A DNA stretch of 64,000 bases. Source: JAJEFO01 sp009843725. GTDB lineage: Bacteria > Pseudomonadota > Alphaproteobacteria > Rhodobacterales > Rhodobacteraceae. Where the stretch lies: the NCBI GenBank assembly GCA_965243215.1, contig CBDEUJ010000005.1, positions 806,001-870,000 of the forward strand, given 5' to 3'. This document shows positions 19,181 through 30,200 of the stretch, piece by piece; positions within the stretch are counted from its first letter, which is position 1; each line of letters opens with the position of its first letter. The translations under genes were made by a program, and so were the position numbers. The notes under the pieces are model-generated. The model was not told where the DNA came from. It did not search any database and worked only from the letters and a program-made list of their open reading frames with translations.

Positions 19181-19506
19181 CAGACTTCGTCGCCCCATCT
19201 TTTCCCGGACGCGGCTCTGCGCTTTCTGGGTGAAGACTCTGCCCGCGCCTGCACCATTGGCGATGCGACCGTTTCTGGCAGGAACTGGTCTATGGACGAC
19301 GTCATGCGAAGCGCCTTCAGGAGCTTGATCCAGGATTCCATCTGGCTCCCCTCGCCTGCCTCGATCCTACGGAGCGTGGCCACTCCGAGACCCGCCTCTT
19401 CTGCGAGACTGGTTTGCGAGAACCCGCGTTGTTTGCGGTGTCGCGCCAGACGATTGCCAAATTCCTGTAGAATGGCGGCGTCTGGGGTCAGATTGTCGAT
19501 CTTCAT
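19180..19506 (-). CDS. hipB: HipB-like antitoxin / XRE-family repressor
   Basis: Predicted 108 aa from the ATG at 19506, which has a GAAAG site 7 nt upstream; an ATG 15 codons earlier is possible. The helix-turn-helix (GNRLARHRKQRGFSQTSLAE, then GLGVATLRRIEAGEGS) occupies residues ~14-60. The basic C-terminal tail (SSPRKRRAASGKRWGDEV) could bind HipA or DNA. It precedes and overlaps hipA, the standard antitoxin-first order, and likely represses its own promoter. Confidence 0.9.
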   Translation of the reverse strand: MKIDNLTPDAAILQEFGNRLARHRKQRGFSQTSLAEEAGLGVATLRRIEAGEGSQMESWIKLLKALRMTSSIDQFLPETVASPMVQARAESSPRKRRAASGKRWGDEV

Positions 19507-19609
19507 GCGATCACTTTCGATATGCTTCCTGCGCTTTCCGGCCTCTTGCAATCATAATTGATAGCACTTTCAGCTAGAACGAGTCCATAGCAAGCAGAGA
19601 CAGGTCACG

Positions 19610-19681
19610 AAGTCTTGATATCATATGTGATCGTTTTTCTGCCAAAAGGCCCACAAAGCAATCAAAAATGATATTAGACTT
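19610..19681. promoter_or_regulatory. Inverted repeat upstream of hipBA
   Basis: AAGTCTTGATATCAT (19610-19624) pairs with ATGATATTAGACTT (19668-19681) with one indel or mismatch. They lie 100-175 bp upstream of hipB in AT-rich DNA and may be paired HipB operators. They could instead mark the edge of the hipBA insertion, because a truncated foreign gene begins just beyond. Confidence 0.35.
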
Positions 19682-19751
19682 AAAGACTATGCGTAAGCTG
19701 CTTCAGACAAACCCGGTGCCAGCGATCTTTCAACGTCCCACACTTATGTAG

Positions 19752-20300
19752 GTGATCCGGTTTCTGCATGGCACGTGCATGCAGGTCGGTCTCCGCCATT
19801 TCGATTCGCGCACGCTCGACTGGCTCGCCGTTGCCTTGCGCTCCGGCGAGCACACGCGGCACGCCCTGGCCCGCGAGCTGTGCGAGCGCACCGGCTGGCT
19901 CAACGCCCTTGGCCGCCCGTGCCTGTCCGCTGCGGCGGCGGCGCTGCCGGCGCTCGCGAAACGCATCGGGACCGAGCTTCCGCCTGCCCGGGACGTGCCG
20001 GATCCGGCCGCCGCTCCCGCAGTCCCGGCCAGCGACGTGCTCGACGCCAGGCTGGCCTGCGCGCTGGAGGATCTCGGCCCCGCCTCGCTCGATCTCGTGG
20101 GCGACGCCGGCGACCGCCGCTTGTGGGTGGCGAAGATGGAGGCGCATCATCCTCTGGGATGGGCGCGGCCTCCCGGCGGCCAGGTCCGCTACTGGATCCG
20201 CTCGGAGCGCCACGGCGTCCTCGGAGGGATCGGCTTCGGGTCCGCGACGTGGCAGCTCCGGGCGCACGACGAGTGGATCGGATGGTCTGCCGACGCCCGC
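19752..20300 (+). pseudogene. DUF4338 (DruA-like) gene fragment, 3' end lost
   Basis: About 180 residues match the DUF4338 pattern: an N-terminal helical region (HALARELCERTGWLNALGRP), a spacer, and the core RLWVAKMEAHHPLGW followed by GIGFGSATWQLRAHDEWIGW. Family members, including Druantia protein DruA and homologues linked to ISAs1-type transposons, normally continue with an N-N-x-R-F-L-I-L-P segment. Here homology stops at SADARS near 20300 and the next bases belong to an opposite-strand gene remnant. This recombination junction leaves a broken gene. Confidence 0.7.
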
Positions 20301-20458
20301 TCTGTGACAGCCAGTGCCCGAATTGCCGGATCCGATTGCTCCAGCGCTTGAAGGTAGCTTTCCCACGCACCCTCACCTTTGAGCTGATTGTTCAGCAAAG
20401 TCCCGGGGGCATGAATGTGAGGTTCCCACCGCTGCCACTGCGAGCCTCGATTCAACAT
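20298..20458 (-). pseudogene. TrlF-family (PHP-AAA ATPase) 5' fragment
   Basis: Starting at the ATG at 20458, about 54 residues read MLNRGSQWQRWEPHIHAPGT and continue to AIRALAVTE. This is the start of the TrlF-type PHP phosphoesterase domain, whose metal-binding HxH appears here as HIH. The gene then runs into the DUF4338 fragment on the other strand, so the rest (~800 residues in the family) is gone. It begins 16 bp after the stop of the Fic remnant, suggesting a former fic-trlF operon. Confidence 0.6.
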
Positions 20459-20474
20459 CCGAACCGAAGCCAAT

Positions 20475-21196
20475 TCAGCCAATTGTCTCCCCTCCATCGT
20501 CTGCGAACAGGTCGCGATAAATGGCCTCGACGCGGGCCGTCTCGGTGTCACTTAGGGCTGCAAACTCCTTACGCCGCGCTCGCGCGGACAGCTTGCCTTC
20601 GTTCTGGTTGAGAAAGCGAAAAAGCAAATCCATTGTGCGTTCTGGCATGTCGAACATGGCCTCAACAGAGGCGCGGAACTGATCGTATCGACGCAGAAAC
20701 TCAGTCTCGTACGGCAAGTCCTCTTCAATAGTTTGTTGGACGCAGGCGTAGAGAAACTCGGCATGGGGTGTCGCGTCGAAGAAACGATAGAAATCGGTCG
20801 TGTCGTTCTGGACCTCGACATTGAAACTCTCCGTCGGTTTCCAGTCGACGAGCGGCAGGAGACGCTCGGAACAGCTTTCCAGAACATCGCGGCACTCGTC
20901 GATCCGCTCCAAGATGGCCGACGAGATCGGGAACACCACGCCAGGCGGGTTGAAACCCCGTTGCGCCAATACATGATGGAAAAGAGCGCGAACGTCAGAT
21001 GCCCGCGGAGAGATGGCTGTGGTTGATGGCGTGGCGTCATGATCAACCAGCCTTCTGTGTAGATCACACGGTGCCGCATACCCGTTGCTGCAAGGCGGAT
21101 TGGCACCGGCACAATCAGGTTATAAGCATCAATCAGCGCTCCGTAGCCGGCCGGAGTAGCGTTCTTAGGTAGCCGCCTCTGGTGAAAAACGTTCAC
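20475..21196 (-). pseudogene. Fic-family protein, catalytic core deleted and frame-shifted
   Basis: The first 72 codons from 21196 read as the N-terminus of a long Fic-family protein (YGALIDAYNLIVPVPIRL, TPRHQPQPSLRGHLTFAL). At about 20980 the homology jumps, one frame over, to the family's C-terminal part (HHVLAQRGFNPPGVVFPISS, then LLFRFLNQNEGKLSARAR) ending at 20475. The intervening ~240 residues, which in the family include the HPFxDGNGR AMP-transfer motif, are missing. The product cannot AMPylate. The separate C-terminal frame (20475-20969) might still be read from an internal ATG. Confidence 0.8.
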
Positions 21197-21317
21197 TGGT
21201 CCTGAAAACTGGACATCTGTTAGTTGCTGGCCGATTTTCGATCCCTCATTGTGATTTTTGTTCTGCGGTGAGAGCGCTTCCGAGAATCGTTCCTAGCACA
21301 TGAACTTTGTCAAATAA

Positions 21318-21349
21318 GTGAACACTCCGTCTTCAGGCGGAGTGTTCAC
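21318..21349 (-). terminator. Rho-independent terminator of rluB
   Basis: A perfect 12-bp stem (21318-21329 with 21338-21349) and 8-nt loop lie about 40 bp past the rluB stop. In the leftward direction it is followed by a T-rich stretch (TTATTTGAC). Confidence 0.7.
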
Positions 21350-21389
21350 GTCATCGAGGGGAGCCCGTAACAGGTTTCCGGCAGCGCCT

Positions 21390-22139
21390 TCAAGGCGCAG
21401 GCTTGGCATCTTTGGCATCGCTCCCAAGCTGGTCTCGAAGCACGCGCGTTCGCACCTCCATCGCCTCTCCCGGCCGCAACTTGCCAAGCTGGAACGGGCC
21501 GTAGCTGACGCGGATCAAGCGATTGACGGAAAACCCGACGGCTTCCATCGCGCGCCTGATCTCTCGGTTCCTTCCTTCACGAATCGCAACGGTCACCCAG
21601 GCATTCCCGCCCTGCTGGCGATCGAGTCTCACGCTCATGGGACGAAAGCGCTCGTCGTCGACTTCGATGCCCTTCGCGAGCGGCGCAAAGCTGTCCTTGC
21701 CTGGCCTGCCGTGCAGGCGAACCCGATACTTGCGGACCCAACCTGTAGACGGCAATTCTAGGCGGCGCTTGATTTCTCCGTCATTTGTCAAGAGCAGCAG
21801 TCCTTCGGAATCCATGTCGAGCCGACCGACCGACACGACCCGCGGCAACGAGTCGGGCAAGCTGTCGAAGACCGTTGGCCTTCCTTTTTCGTCACGGGTC
21901 GACGTCACCAGGCCCCGAGGCTTGTTGTAGAGCCAGACGCGCACCGGCCCTCGCTTGCCGAGCGCCTTCCCGTCAACCGTGATTCTGTCGGCCTCACTGA
22001 CGTTCAGTGCGGGACTCTCTATGGGCGTGCCATTCACGGTCACGCGGCCTGCCGCAATCATCCGTTCGGCGTCGCGGCGGGATGCAACGCCGTGGCGAGC
22101 CAGAACCTTGGCAATCCGTTCGCCTGCAACCTCGGCCAT
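21390..22139 (-). CDS. rluB: 23S rRNA pseudouridine synthase B-type (RsuA/RluB family)
   Basis: Predicted 249 aa. An S4 RNA-binding domain (RIAKVLARHGVASRRDAERM) occupies residues ~7-60. The catalytic domain contains the family aspartate motif VGRLDMDSEGLLLLTNDG near 105 and the REGRNREIRRAM stretch near 190. It isomerises a uridine in helix 89 of 23S rRNA in characterised relatives; RluB and RluE/F specificity cannot be separated here. In many alphaproteobacteria this gene is next to tadA, but here tadA is 24 kb away at 46545. Confidence 0.9.
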   Translation of the reverse strand: MAEVAGERIAKVLARHGVASRRDAERMIAAGRVTVNGTPIESPALNVSEADRITVDGKALGKRGPVRVWLYNKPRGLVTSTRDEKGRPTVFDSLPDSLPRVVSVGRLDMDSEGLLLLTNDGEIKRRLELPSTGWVRKYRVRLHGRPGKDSFAPLAKGIEVDDERFRPMSVRLDRQQGGNAWVTVAIREGRNREIRRAMEAVGFSVNRLIRVSYGPFQLGKLRPGEAMEVRTRVLRDQLGSDAKDAKPAP

Positions 22140-22644
22140 GGACGCGACTTACCGCGCCGAGCAGCCGACGGAAAGTCGTCGCGGCGCACGCGGCCCATGG
22201 AATCTCATGCCGAACAAGCGATCGCGGACAGAGGCGCCCGAACTTCGCGGCGCGACCGACTCTCGGTATGCTTCATGCGGGACGGCGTGAAATCGGAGGG
22301 ACGACGATGGCAGCAGAGACGCGCTTGAACGCCGTGCTTCCCTTCCTTCCCCGCTCCTCGCCGAACATGGAGGGCACCCGCGGGGACAGAACCCGGAGAA
22401 CCGCTTCGACCAAGTGTCGTTCTCTTCGGGTATCCGCAATTCATGGTTGATCTGGTCGAAACGCGCAATCGTCAGGAATCTTCGGCAACTTCGACAGGGC
22501 CGTTGAAGTCACCAATGGCGGGCGCCGATGCGGGCGCCGGCCCAAGCACGGCAATAGCGTTCTTCATCTGATTGACCGTGGTGCCCGTGGTTCTCCAAAT
22601 TCCTGCATTGACGACCTGGAGCCGAACGCAGGTTCGGGATTCGG
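22140..22644. other. Gene-free stretch upstream of rluB
   Basis: About 500 bp with no frame showing a known domain, good codon pattern or convincing start. It should contain the rluB promoter. No tRNA or repeat was recognised. Confidence 0.5.
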
Positions 22645-23403
22645 CTACGGAGCGCTCTTCGGTTGGCATTCAATCAGAAAACGCATCATCTCCGTTGCAT
22701 CCTTGCCGGTGCAGAACCGCACCATCTTTTCGTTGAAGTCCTGCAACCGGGCTGCTGGAATTGAAATGGCATCGACACCATGGGACATAAGAATGCCGTT
22801 CATCATGAAACGGGATGTCCGCTTGTTTCCGTCGAAATAGAATTGCTGCAACGCTCCAAACAGGAAGTAGGCCATGCCACGTTCAAGTGCATTGGAAACT
22901 TCAGAATCCAAAGCCTCGATGCCTTCGACATAGACCCGGTTCAGATCGGGCGCGCCCTCCTTCATGGGCAGCGGCCAGTGCCGCTCTTCCCGGCCCAGGT
23001 AACCGCCTGGCCAAACGGTCAGGTTCAGGGGGTCTCCCTCGCCTCGGAAGTGCCCCGGATCAAGCGCCTCACCTTTAGCGACAAGGCGATGGAGCTCATC
23101 CGACACGGGCTTTTCCACGCGGAACTCTCCGTCATGAACCAACTTGAACAGTTTATTCGCGGCCTCACCAAGATTGTGAATCTGTTGCTGGTCAGCAAGC
23201 TTTCGCCCACCAACCGTGATGCCTTCAAGAAGAGTCTGGACTTCTGGATAGGTGAAGGGGTTTCCCTCAAGCGCACCTGCGTCATAGACAAACTCGGCAA
23301 TAGATTGCTTGTAACGGAACGCCGCGCGTTCAACAGACGTACCGCGGCCCGCCGGGACAGCAGCCCGATTCCACGAGAACCCCATCTTTTCGAAAATCTG
23401 CAT
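22645..23403 (-). CDS. Fic/DOC-family protein with Gln in place of the motif His
   Basis: Predicted 252 aa from the ATG at 23403, with GAGG 7 nt upstream. A class II-type inhibitory-helix region lies near residue 45 (ALEGNPFTYPEVQTLLEG). The Fic loop reads QFYFDGNKRTSRFMMNG near 200: Asp, Gly, Asn and Arg of HxFx(D/E)GNxxR are kept, but the catalytic His is Gln and the Phe is Tyr. The C-terminus continues ISIPAARLQDFNEKMVRF. Canonical Fic enzymes AMPylate proteins using that His, so this protein is either inactive as an AMP-transferase or uses different chemistry. No antitoxin gene is adjacent. Confidence 0.85.
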   Translation of the reverse strand: MQIFEKMGFSWNRAAVPAGRGTSVERAAFRYKQSIAEFVYDAGALEGNPFTYPEVQTLLEGITVGGRKLADQQQIHNLGEAANKLFKLVHDGEFRVEKPVSDELHRLVAKGEALDPGHFRGEGDPLNLTVWPGGYLGREERHWPLPMKEGAPDLNRVYVEGIEALDSEVSNALERGMAYFLFGALQQFYFDGNKRTSRFMMNGILMSHGVDAISIPAARLQDFNEKMVRFCTGKDATEMMRFLIECQPKSAP

Positions 23404-24275
23404 CGGCGTGCCTCAAACGAAGACAATCACACATCGCGAATGCAGATACTGCCGGCATGAGCGCTCATCAACCATTGACGCCAGATATCCCGTTTTCGAA
23501 TCGCCGCATGCGCGACGCAGGAACCGAAGACGTCAGGGCACATGCGCGAAAGTCGGAAACGCTGGATTTTCACAAGCAGATCAAGGCAGAAATTTGCTGA
23601 ACATCGTTTGCGTTGAGGCATGCGCCAACACGCTTCGGCACGCAAACGTTCTTGACGTTAGCGTGCAATGCCATGTTGGCGTGGCCCGAGCTGCTGTTCC
23701 CGAACGGCTCGCTCGAACCCGCCGAAGAACGAACATCTGCGTCGTGAACTCGACTGGCATGCGCCTGCCGAGCGCTCTCAAACTCTGCATGTCGGCGTCT
23801 TGCAGCCCGTCTTGGGTGCCAGAAACCCGTGACCGCAGACCGGAGCAAAGGACTGGGGCCCGGTCAGCGACGATACGGGCATACGACAGGAGGGACCTAT
23901 CCAAGCGACGTCCTTGGCTTCAGCCTGGCACTGCTCAGCCCAGGGCTGCTCCACCGCGTTTGGCCGCCCGCGAGGCAGGCGCTCCATTCGATCCGCGCTT
24001 CGTCCAACTGCCGAGACCAAGTGCGCGAAAGCCTTTCGAAGAGGGATCCTTGCCTCCGAAGCATCACTCTGCACCTTCTCGCCAAACGTCATGCGCGAAA
24101 CGGAACTGCAAGCACGGGGCAAAATCGCTCACTCGCTCACTGCGCCATTGACGCCGGATTCGGTCCGACTATTCTGGCCAGTGCCCCAAATGCCATTCGA
24201 ACACCAATGTAGGAGTTGCTTGAATTCGGTTCGCCTCGGGTTCGCCAACCCCGGTTTCCGCATTGGGCGAGTTCA
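23404..24275. other. Gene-free stretch before the polyketide synthase
   Basis: About 870 bp with overlapping open frames but no recognisable protein. The PKS promoter should lie here; I saw no clear -35/-10 pair, operator palindrome or regulator gene. Local composition is less GC-rich than the PKS gene. Confidence 0.5.
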
Positions 24276-27200
24276 ATGACAAACGGGATGCAGTTCGACG
24301 ATATCGCGGAGCACGAGATGAGCATGGGCCATCAAGTCAACGAGACGTTCCGGCGCGCGGAACCCATTGCGGTCGTGGGCATGGCGTGCCGCTTCCCCGG
24401 CGCACCCGACATTCAGTCCTTCTGGCACCTGCTCGAAACCGGCGGCAACGCGGTGACGGACGGCGCGCCGGCCTCAGGCCCGAACCGCCTTGAGGCACTG
24501 TTCAAGGATCCCCGGAACCTGCAAGGCGCGTGCCGTTACTGCGCCTACGTTGACGATATCGACCAGTTCGACGCGAGGTTCTTCCGAATCTCGCCGGTCG
24601 AGGCCGAACTGCTCGACCCTCAGCAACGGATGATGCTGGAGACGAGCTGGCAGGCGCTCGAGGATGCGGGAATGGACCCAGACCGGCTCAAGGAGAGCCT
24701 GACCGGCGTATACTCCGGCATCAGCAACGACGAGTACCGGATGCTCGTCACCGACTTGGAAAGGCCCGGGGAAGCGGCGGCGTCACTGTACGCCCTGAGC
24801 GGCACCAATTTGAACGGCACCAGCGGGCGGGTCTCTTTCGTGCTTGGCTTCATGGGGCCGGCAAAGGCCGTGGACGCCGCCTGCGCATCGTCACTCCTGT
24901 CAGTGCACGACGCGGTTGCGGATCTTCAGCAAGGCAAGGCGGACCTGGCAATTGCCGGAGGCGTTCAGGCCATCCTGAACAGCCGCATCTTCGAGCTGCG
25001 CGCGGATTCCATGATGTTGTCTCCGGACGGCCAGTGCAAGGCATTCGACTCGTCGGCAAACGGGTACGTGCGCGGCGAAGGCTGTGGCGCAGTCGTCTTG
25101 AAGCGCTTGAGCGACGCGGAGGCCGACGGCGACCGGATATGGGCGGTGATCCGGGGCGCCGCAGTGAACCATGGCGGCGCCAGCGTTGGCTTGACCGTGC
25201 CGCACGAACCGGCGCTGGAAAAGGTGATTGAAGCGGCGTTGTCGCAGGCTGGCATTCCCGCCTCGGAAGTCGACTACCTGGAAGCGCACGGCACCGGAAC
25301 CGCAGTCGGGGACCCGATCGAGATAAACGCCGTTGCCAAGGTCTACGGCAAGGGCCGCAAGGCCGACCAGCCGCTGCTGGTCGGCTCCGTGAAGACCAAC
25401 CTCGGACACCTGGAATCGGCTGCCGGAATCGCCGGCCTGATCAAGGCCGTGCTGGTCATGCAGCGTGGCGTGATCCCGCAACACCTGCATTTCACGGATC
25501 CCAACCCAAGCCTGGACTGGGATGAACTGCCGTTGCAGGTGACCTCGTCCATGATGGACCTGCCGGCCCGGAACGGGCGACCGCGCATGGCCGGCGTGAA
25601 CTCTTTCGGCATATCCGGAACCAACGTTCACTTGCTGGTCGAGGAATATCCGGCGTCGGACAATGCTCCGTACGCACCGGACCGGGTCGTCGGAACCGGT
25701 CAGGCAGTGGCCGTGCCGTCACCGGTCGTTGCCTGCGGTTCGGCGCAGCACGAGCAATCGTGCCAGAAGCGCGAGATTCGGGTGCTGCCGTTGTCAGGAA
25801 AGTCCGGGCAGGCTTTGCACGACCTCGCCAAACGGTATCTGTCCTGGCTCGATGAACAGCTCGAAGAGTCTCCCGCCGAAGGCGAACTTTCGGAACAGGT
25901 GCTCGCGGACATGGCCTGGACGGCGGGTGTCGGGCGATGTCATTTCGATTGCCGTGCCGGCCTCACCTTCGACAGCGTCGGCCAGCTGCGGAAACAGCTC
26001 GAAGGACTGGCGGAGGCGGGTCTCCACGATGCGCCGCGCTCAGTGGCCACCGTCGCGTTCGCCTACACGGGCCAAGGGAGCCAGTGGGCGGGCATGGGGC
26101 GCGACCTGTACGATCGCGAGCCGGTGGCAAGGATGGTCTTCGACCGTTGCGAGGAAGTCTTCCTCGAAGAACGGGGCACATCGCTGCTGGATGTGATGTT
26201 CGGCCGCGACGGCAACGGACAGCTGGGCGACACGGCCTGGGAACAGCCGGCACTTTACGCGCTCGAGTGTGCGCTGACCGCGCAATGGTCAAGCGTCGGG
26301 ATCCGCCCTGACATGGTGCTCGGACACAGCGTCGGCGAGATCGCCGCTGCGCAAGCGGCGGGCGTGTTCAGCCTTGAGGACGGCATGCGGTTCGCCGCAA
26401 CGCGCGGCTTGCTGCTGTCCCAAACGGAAGGGGGCGCCATGATCGCCGTCTTCGCGCCGCCGGACCAGCTTGCATCCGCAGTCAAGGCGGCAAACGCTGA
26501 GTCTGCCGGTGTCGGCGTGAACATTGCTGCGGACAACGGCTTGCACCAGGTGGTAAGCGGCCCCGTCACGGAAATCGAGTCGCTCTCGACTCGCCTCGAA
26601 TCGGAGGGCGTCCGGGTACGACGGCTCAACACGACTCGGGCGTTCCACAGTGCACTCATCGACCCGGCTCTCGATGCGCTCCAGGCCTCTCTTGAACACG
26701 TGACGGTCCAACCGCCCGAATTGACCGTGGTCAGCAACCTGACCGGCCAGGCGGTGAGCGATGGCGCGTTGCTGGATGGAGCCTATTGGCGCAGGCATGC
26801 GAGGGAACCCGTCGCATTCGCCAGCGGCGCGAGGACACTCGCGGAACTCGGCGCCGACGTGATTCTCGAAATCGGCCCTGGCTCCGTTCTGGCCCCCATG
26901 GCGTCATCGGCCTGGCCCGAGTCGGCGCCGGCCCCGGTCGTGCTGTCGAGCATGCGGCCCGCGCCGGTTGGCTCGTCGGAGGACTCCGGCGGCTTCGCCG
27001 AAGCCGTCGCGGATGCCTATCAGTCGGGACTGCCGATCCGTTTCGAGGGACTCTTTTCCGGTGAGACCCGTCGCCGCATCTCGGTGCCCGGGTATCCCTT
27101 CCAGCGCGAGCGCTACTGGTTGAGCGCGCCAAGGCAGCGGCGCTCCGCCGAGGGACATCCGCTGCTGGGCCTGCGAAGGGAGTCGGCAAGTGGCGAGATC

Positions 27201-30200
27201 ACGTATGAAACAGAGCTGTTCCCCACGGACCCGGAGTGGCTCAACGATCACCGCGTGTTCGAACGCGTCATCGCGCCCGGAGCGCTCTACGGCACGATGG
27301 CAGCGTCCGCATCACTGGCCGGCGGAAGCGGGCCCGTGGACGTCGAAGACATGCAGTTGCACAACCCGCTGGTGTTCGCGGAGGATTCCCAGGGGGACGA
27401 AGCCGGCACGAACGGCCGAAAGGTACAGCTCCTGATCAGCGAATCCGGCGACGAGGGGTTGGACCGCTTGCAGATAATGAGCAAGGGACCGGCCGAGACG
27501 GAATGGACGCTGCATGCCGAATGCAGGGTATCAGGCGGAGCAAGCGCGGCTGGTGCCGTCGAGCGGGTGGACCTTGAACGCCTCAAGACCGGACTGACTC
27601 CGGTGGATGCGTCTGTCTTGTACCAGGCCAGGGCCAGCACCGGCATCGATCTCGGCGGCAGCTTCCGTACGCTTGGCGACCTTTGGGCGAGGCAGGGTGA
27701 GGCCCTGGGCGAGGTGTCCTTGCGGGAGGGAACCGGCCTGACCCAAGCGGAAGTCCATCCGCTCGTGCTGGACGGGTGCTTCCAGGTCGTGGCTGCGGCG
27801 CGCATCCAGGGTTCCGCAGAGGATGAGACCACCTACCTGCCCTTTGGCTGGGAGCGTCTTTGGCTGACAGCGGGTGCCTTGCCCGAGAAAGTCGTCTGTC
27901 ACGTTCGCATGCACGAGGCAACGGAGGAGTCGAAGGCTGAGGCCGGCGCGCCTGCGGAGGTCCTGAGCGGAGAGCTGCGCATCTACGATCTCGATGGCGT
28001 ACTGCTTGGCGGACTGGACGGGTACACGATAAAGCGCGCGACACGCGCCGCGCTCTTCTCGGCAATCGAAGGCGTGAACGACCTGCTGTACGAGGTTGTA
28101 TGGCGCGAACGCCCGCTCGTGCCTGCGATCATCGCCGCGGACTTCCTGCCGGAGCCGGCGGCTGCCGCGGGCGGCTTGATGCCGCTTGCGGACTACCTTG
28201 AAGAAGAGGGCGTGGCGCGCGCCGATCGGTCTGCGCTCCTGTCGGACCTGGATCGATGGTCGCGCGCGCGCGCGATCTGGACGCTGGAGAAGCTCGGTTG
28301 GCGGCGCAGCGTGGGCGAGGTCGTGGAATCCGAGGAACTTCGCCAGCAGCTTGGCGTCACCGACGAGCACAAGCGTGTCTTCCGCCGAATTCTGGAGATG
28401 CTGGCCCGGTCCGACGTGTTGCAGGAGGACGGCGGTCGTTTTGTCGTGAAGGCCGGGCATGAAGATCCCCTGCCCGAGGACGTCCGGCCGGACCCGGAGT
28501 CCTTCGCGGACCATCTTGCCGAACTTCATCCTCACGGCGCGACGGAGATCGGGCTGTTCCGACGCTGCGGGGCTGCGTTGCCGGACGTGCTTCGCGGCCA
28601 GATGGACCCGCTCACGCTGCTGTTCAGCAGCGGCTACCCGACCCCGGGCGACCTGTATCTGGATGCGCCGATCGCACGCGCGGCCAACCGGCTGCTCAGG
28701 GACGCGGTCCGGGAACTCGTGGCCAAGCTGCCCGCTGGACGACGTCTGAGGGTGATCGAGGTCGGGGCGGGCACGGGGTCGGCAACCGCCTCGGTTCTGC
28801 CGGAACTTCCCGAAGGCCAGTTCGACTACATGTACACGGACATTTCGGCAGGGTTCTTCGCGGAAGCGGAGTCGCGCTTCGGGGATGGCGGAGGTTGCAT
28901 CGAGTACCGCCCTCTCAACATAGAGAACGATCCGGTGGCCCAGGGATTCGACGCGCATGCCTACGACCTGATCATTGCATCGAACGTGCTCCATGCCACG
29001 CGCTATCTCGATGAGACGCTCGGTCATTGCCTGACGCTGCTCGCGCCGTCGGGCCAGATGGTGGCGCTCGAGAACCTTCGCGGCCAGGGCTGGATGGACC
29101 TGACGTTCGGACAGCTCGACGGCTGGTGGAGATTTGCCGACGACTACCGGCCGCATCATGCCTTGGCGAGCCCGGACGTGTGGCGCCGTGCGCTCGGAGA
29201 TGCGGGATTCGACGCGGCGGAAGTCCTTGGCCTTGATGCATCCAGACCTGACGAGATGCCGGATCGAGGCGTCATCGTGGCGAAAGGCCCGGAAAAGGTC
29301 TCCGAAGCGCCCGGCACATGGGTCCTCGTTGCAGACCGCGGCGACATGGCCACCGAGCTTGCAGATGGACTGGCGGCGCGGAACCAGGCCGTCGTGATCG
29401 TGCGCGAAGGCTCTGAGAACGGAATGAAGCCCAAGGCGACTGGCGTCATGACAGCCAGCGTCGACTTCCAGCGGCGCGAATCGTGGCAAGCGCTCCTTGA
29501 AGACCTGCCGGAGGATGCGCCATTAAGCGGCGTGGTGCATCTCCCGGCGCTTGACGGCCGTGGCGCAGAGGCATCCACGGATGACGTCGCGCAGGACGTG
29601 CAGCATGCCGGGGCGAGTGCCTTGGCGGTCGTTCAGGGGATCATCGACTCCGACCGCATTCCGGCCAAAGGCATCTGGTTCATCACCCGAGGCGCCCAGG
29701 CATTGGAGCGCGAGACCCAAGGGGCGCTGGCCGGAGCTGCGTTGTGGGGCTTCGGAAAGGCCGTGGCGCGTGAAGCGGCACACCTGACGCCGCGCATGAT
29801 CGACCTCGATCCGACGGTCGTCGCGCCCGCGACCGATCTCGTTGACGAGCTCATGTATCCGGATTCGGAAAACCACATCGCCGTGCGCCGGGGAAATCGT
29901 CAGGTCGCGCGCCTGGTCCGGATGGAAGACGGTCCGGAACGGCTGGACCTGCCGAAGGAAACGGCATGGGTTCTGACGCCAGATCCAACGGGCGTCTTCG
30001 AGAAACCCTGCGTAACGCAGCTGCCCGCGCAGCCCCTTGAAGGACGGGAAGTCCGCGTCGCGGTCGAGGCTGCCGGACTGAATTTCTGGGACGTGTTCCG
30101 TTCGCTGGGATTCATCGAAGAGGGAAACCTGGGGCGGGAGATGTGCGGCCGCGTCGTTGCTGCGGGTTCCGAAGTCGCCAGCGTCTCCGTGGGCGACCAT

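Noticed and set aside
19752..20458. Functional Druantia-type defence system
   Set aside because: Only a truncated DUF4338 piece is present, with no DruB-E or helicase genes nearby. Many DUF4338 genes are transposon-associated.
22645..23403. Active Fic AMPylator toxin
   Set aside because: The motif His is Gln and no FicA-like antitoxin gene is adjacent, so canonical activity cannot be claimed.
27531..29489. 650-codon leftward frame inside the PKS gene
   Set aside because: Antisense shadow of the DH and methyltransferase region; no recognisable domain.
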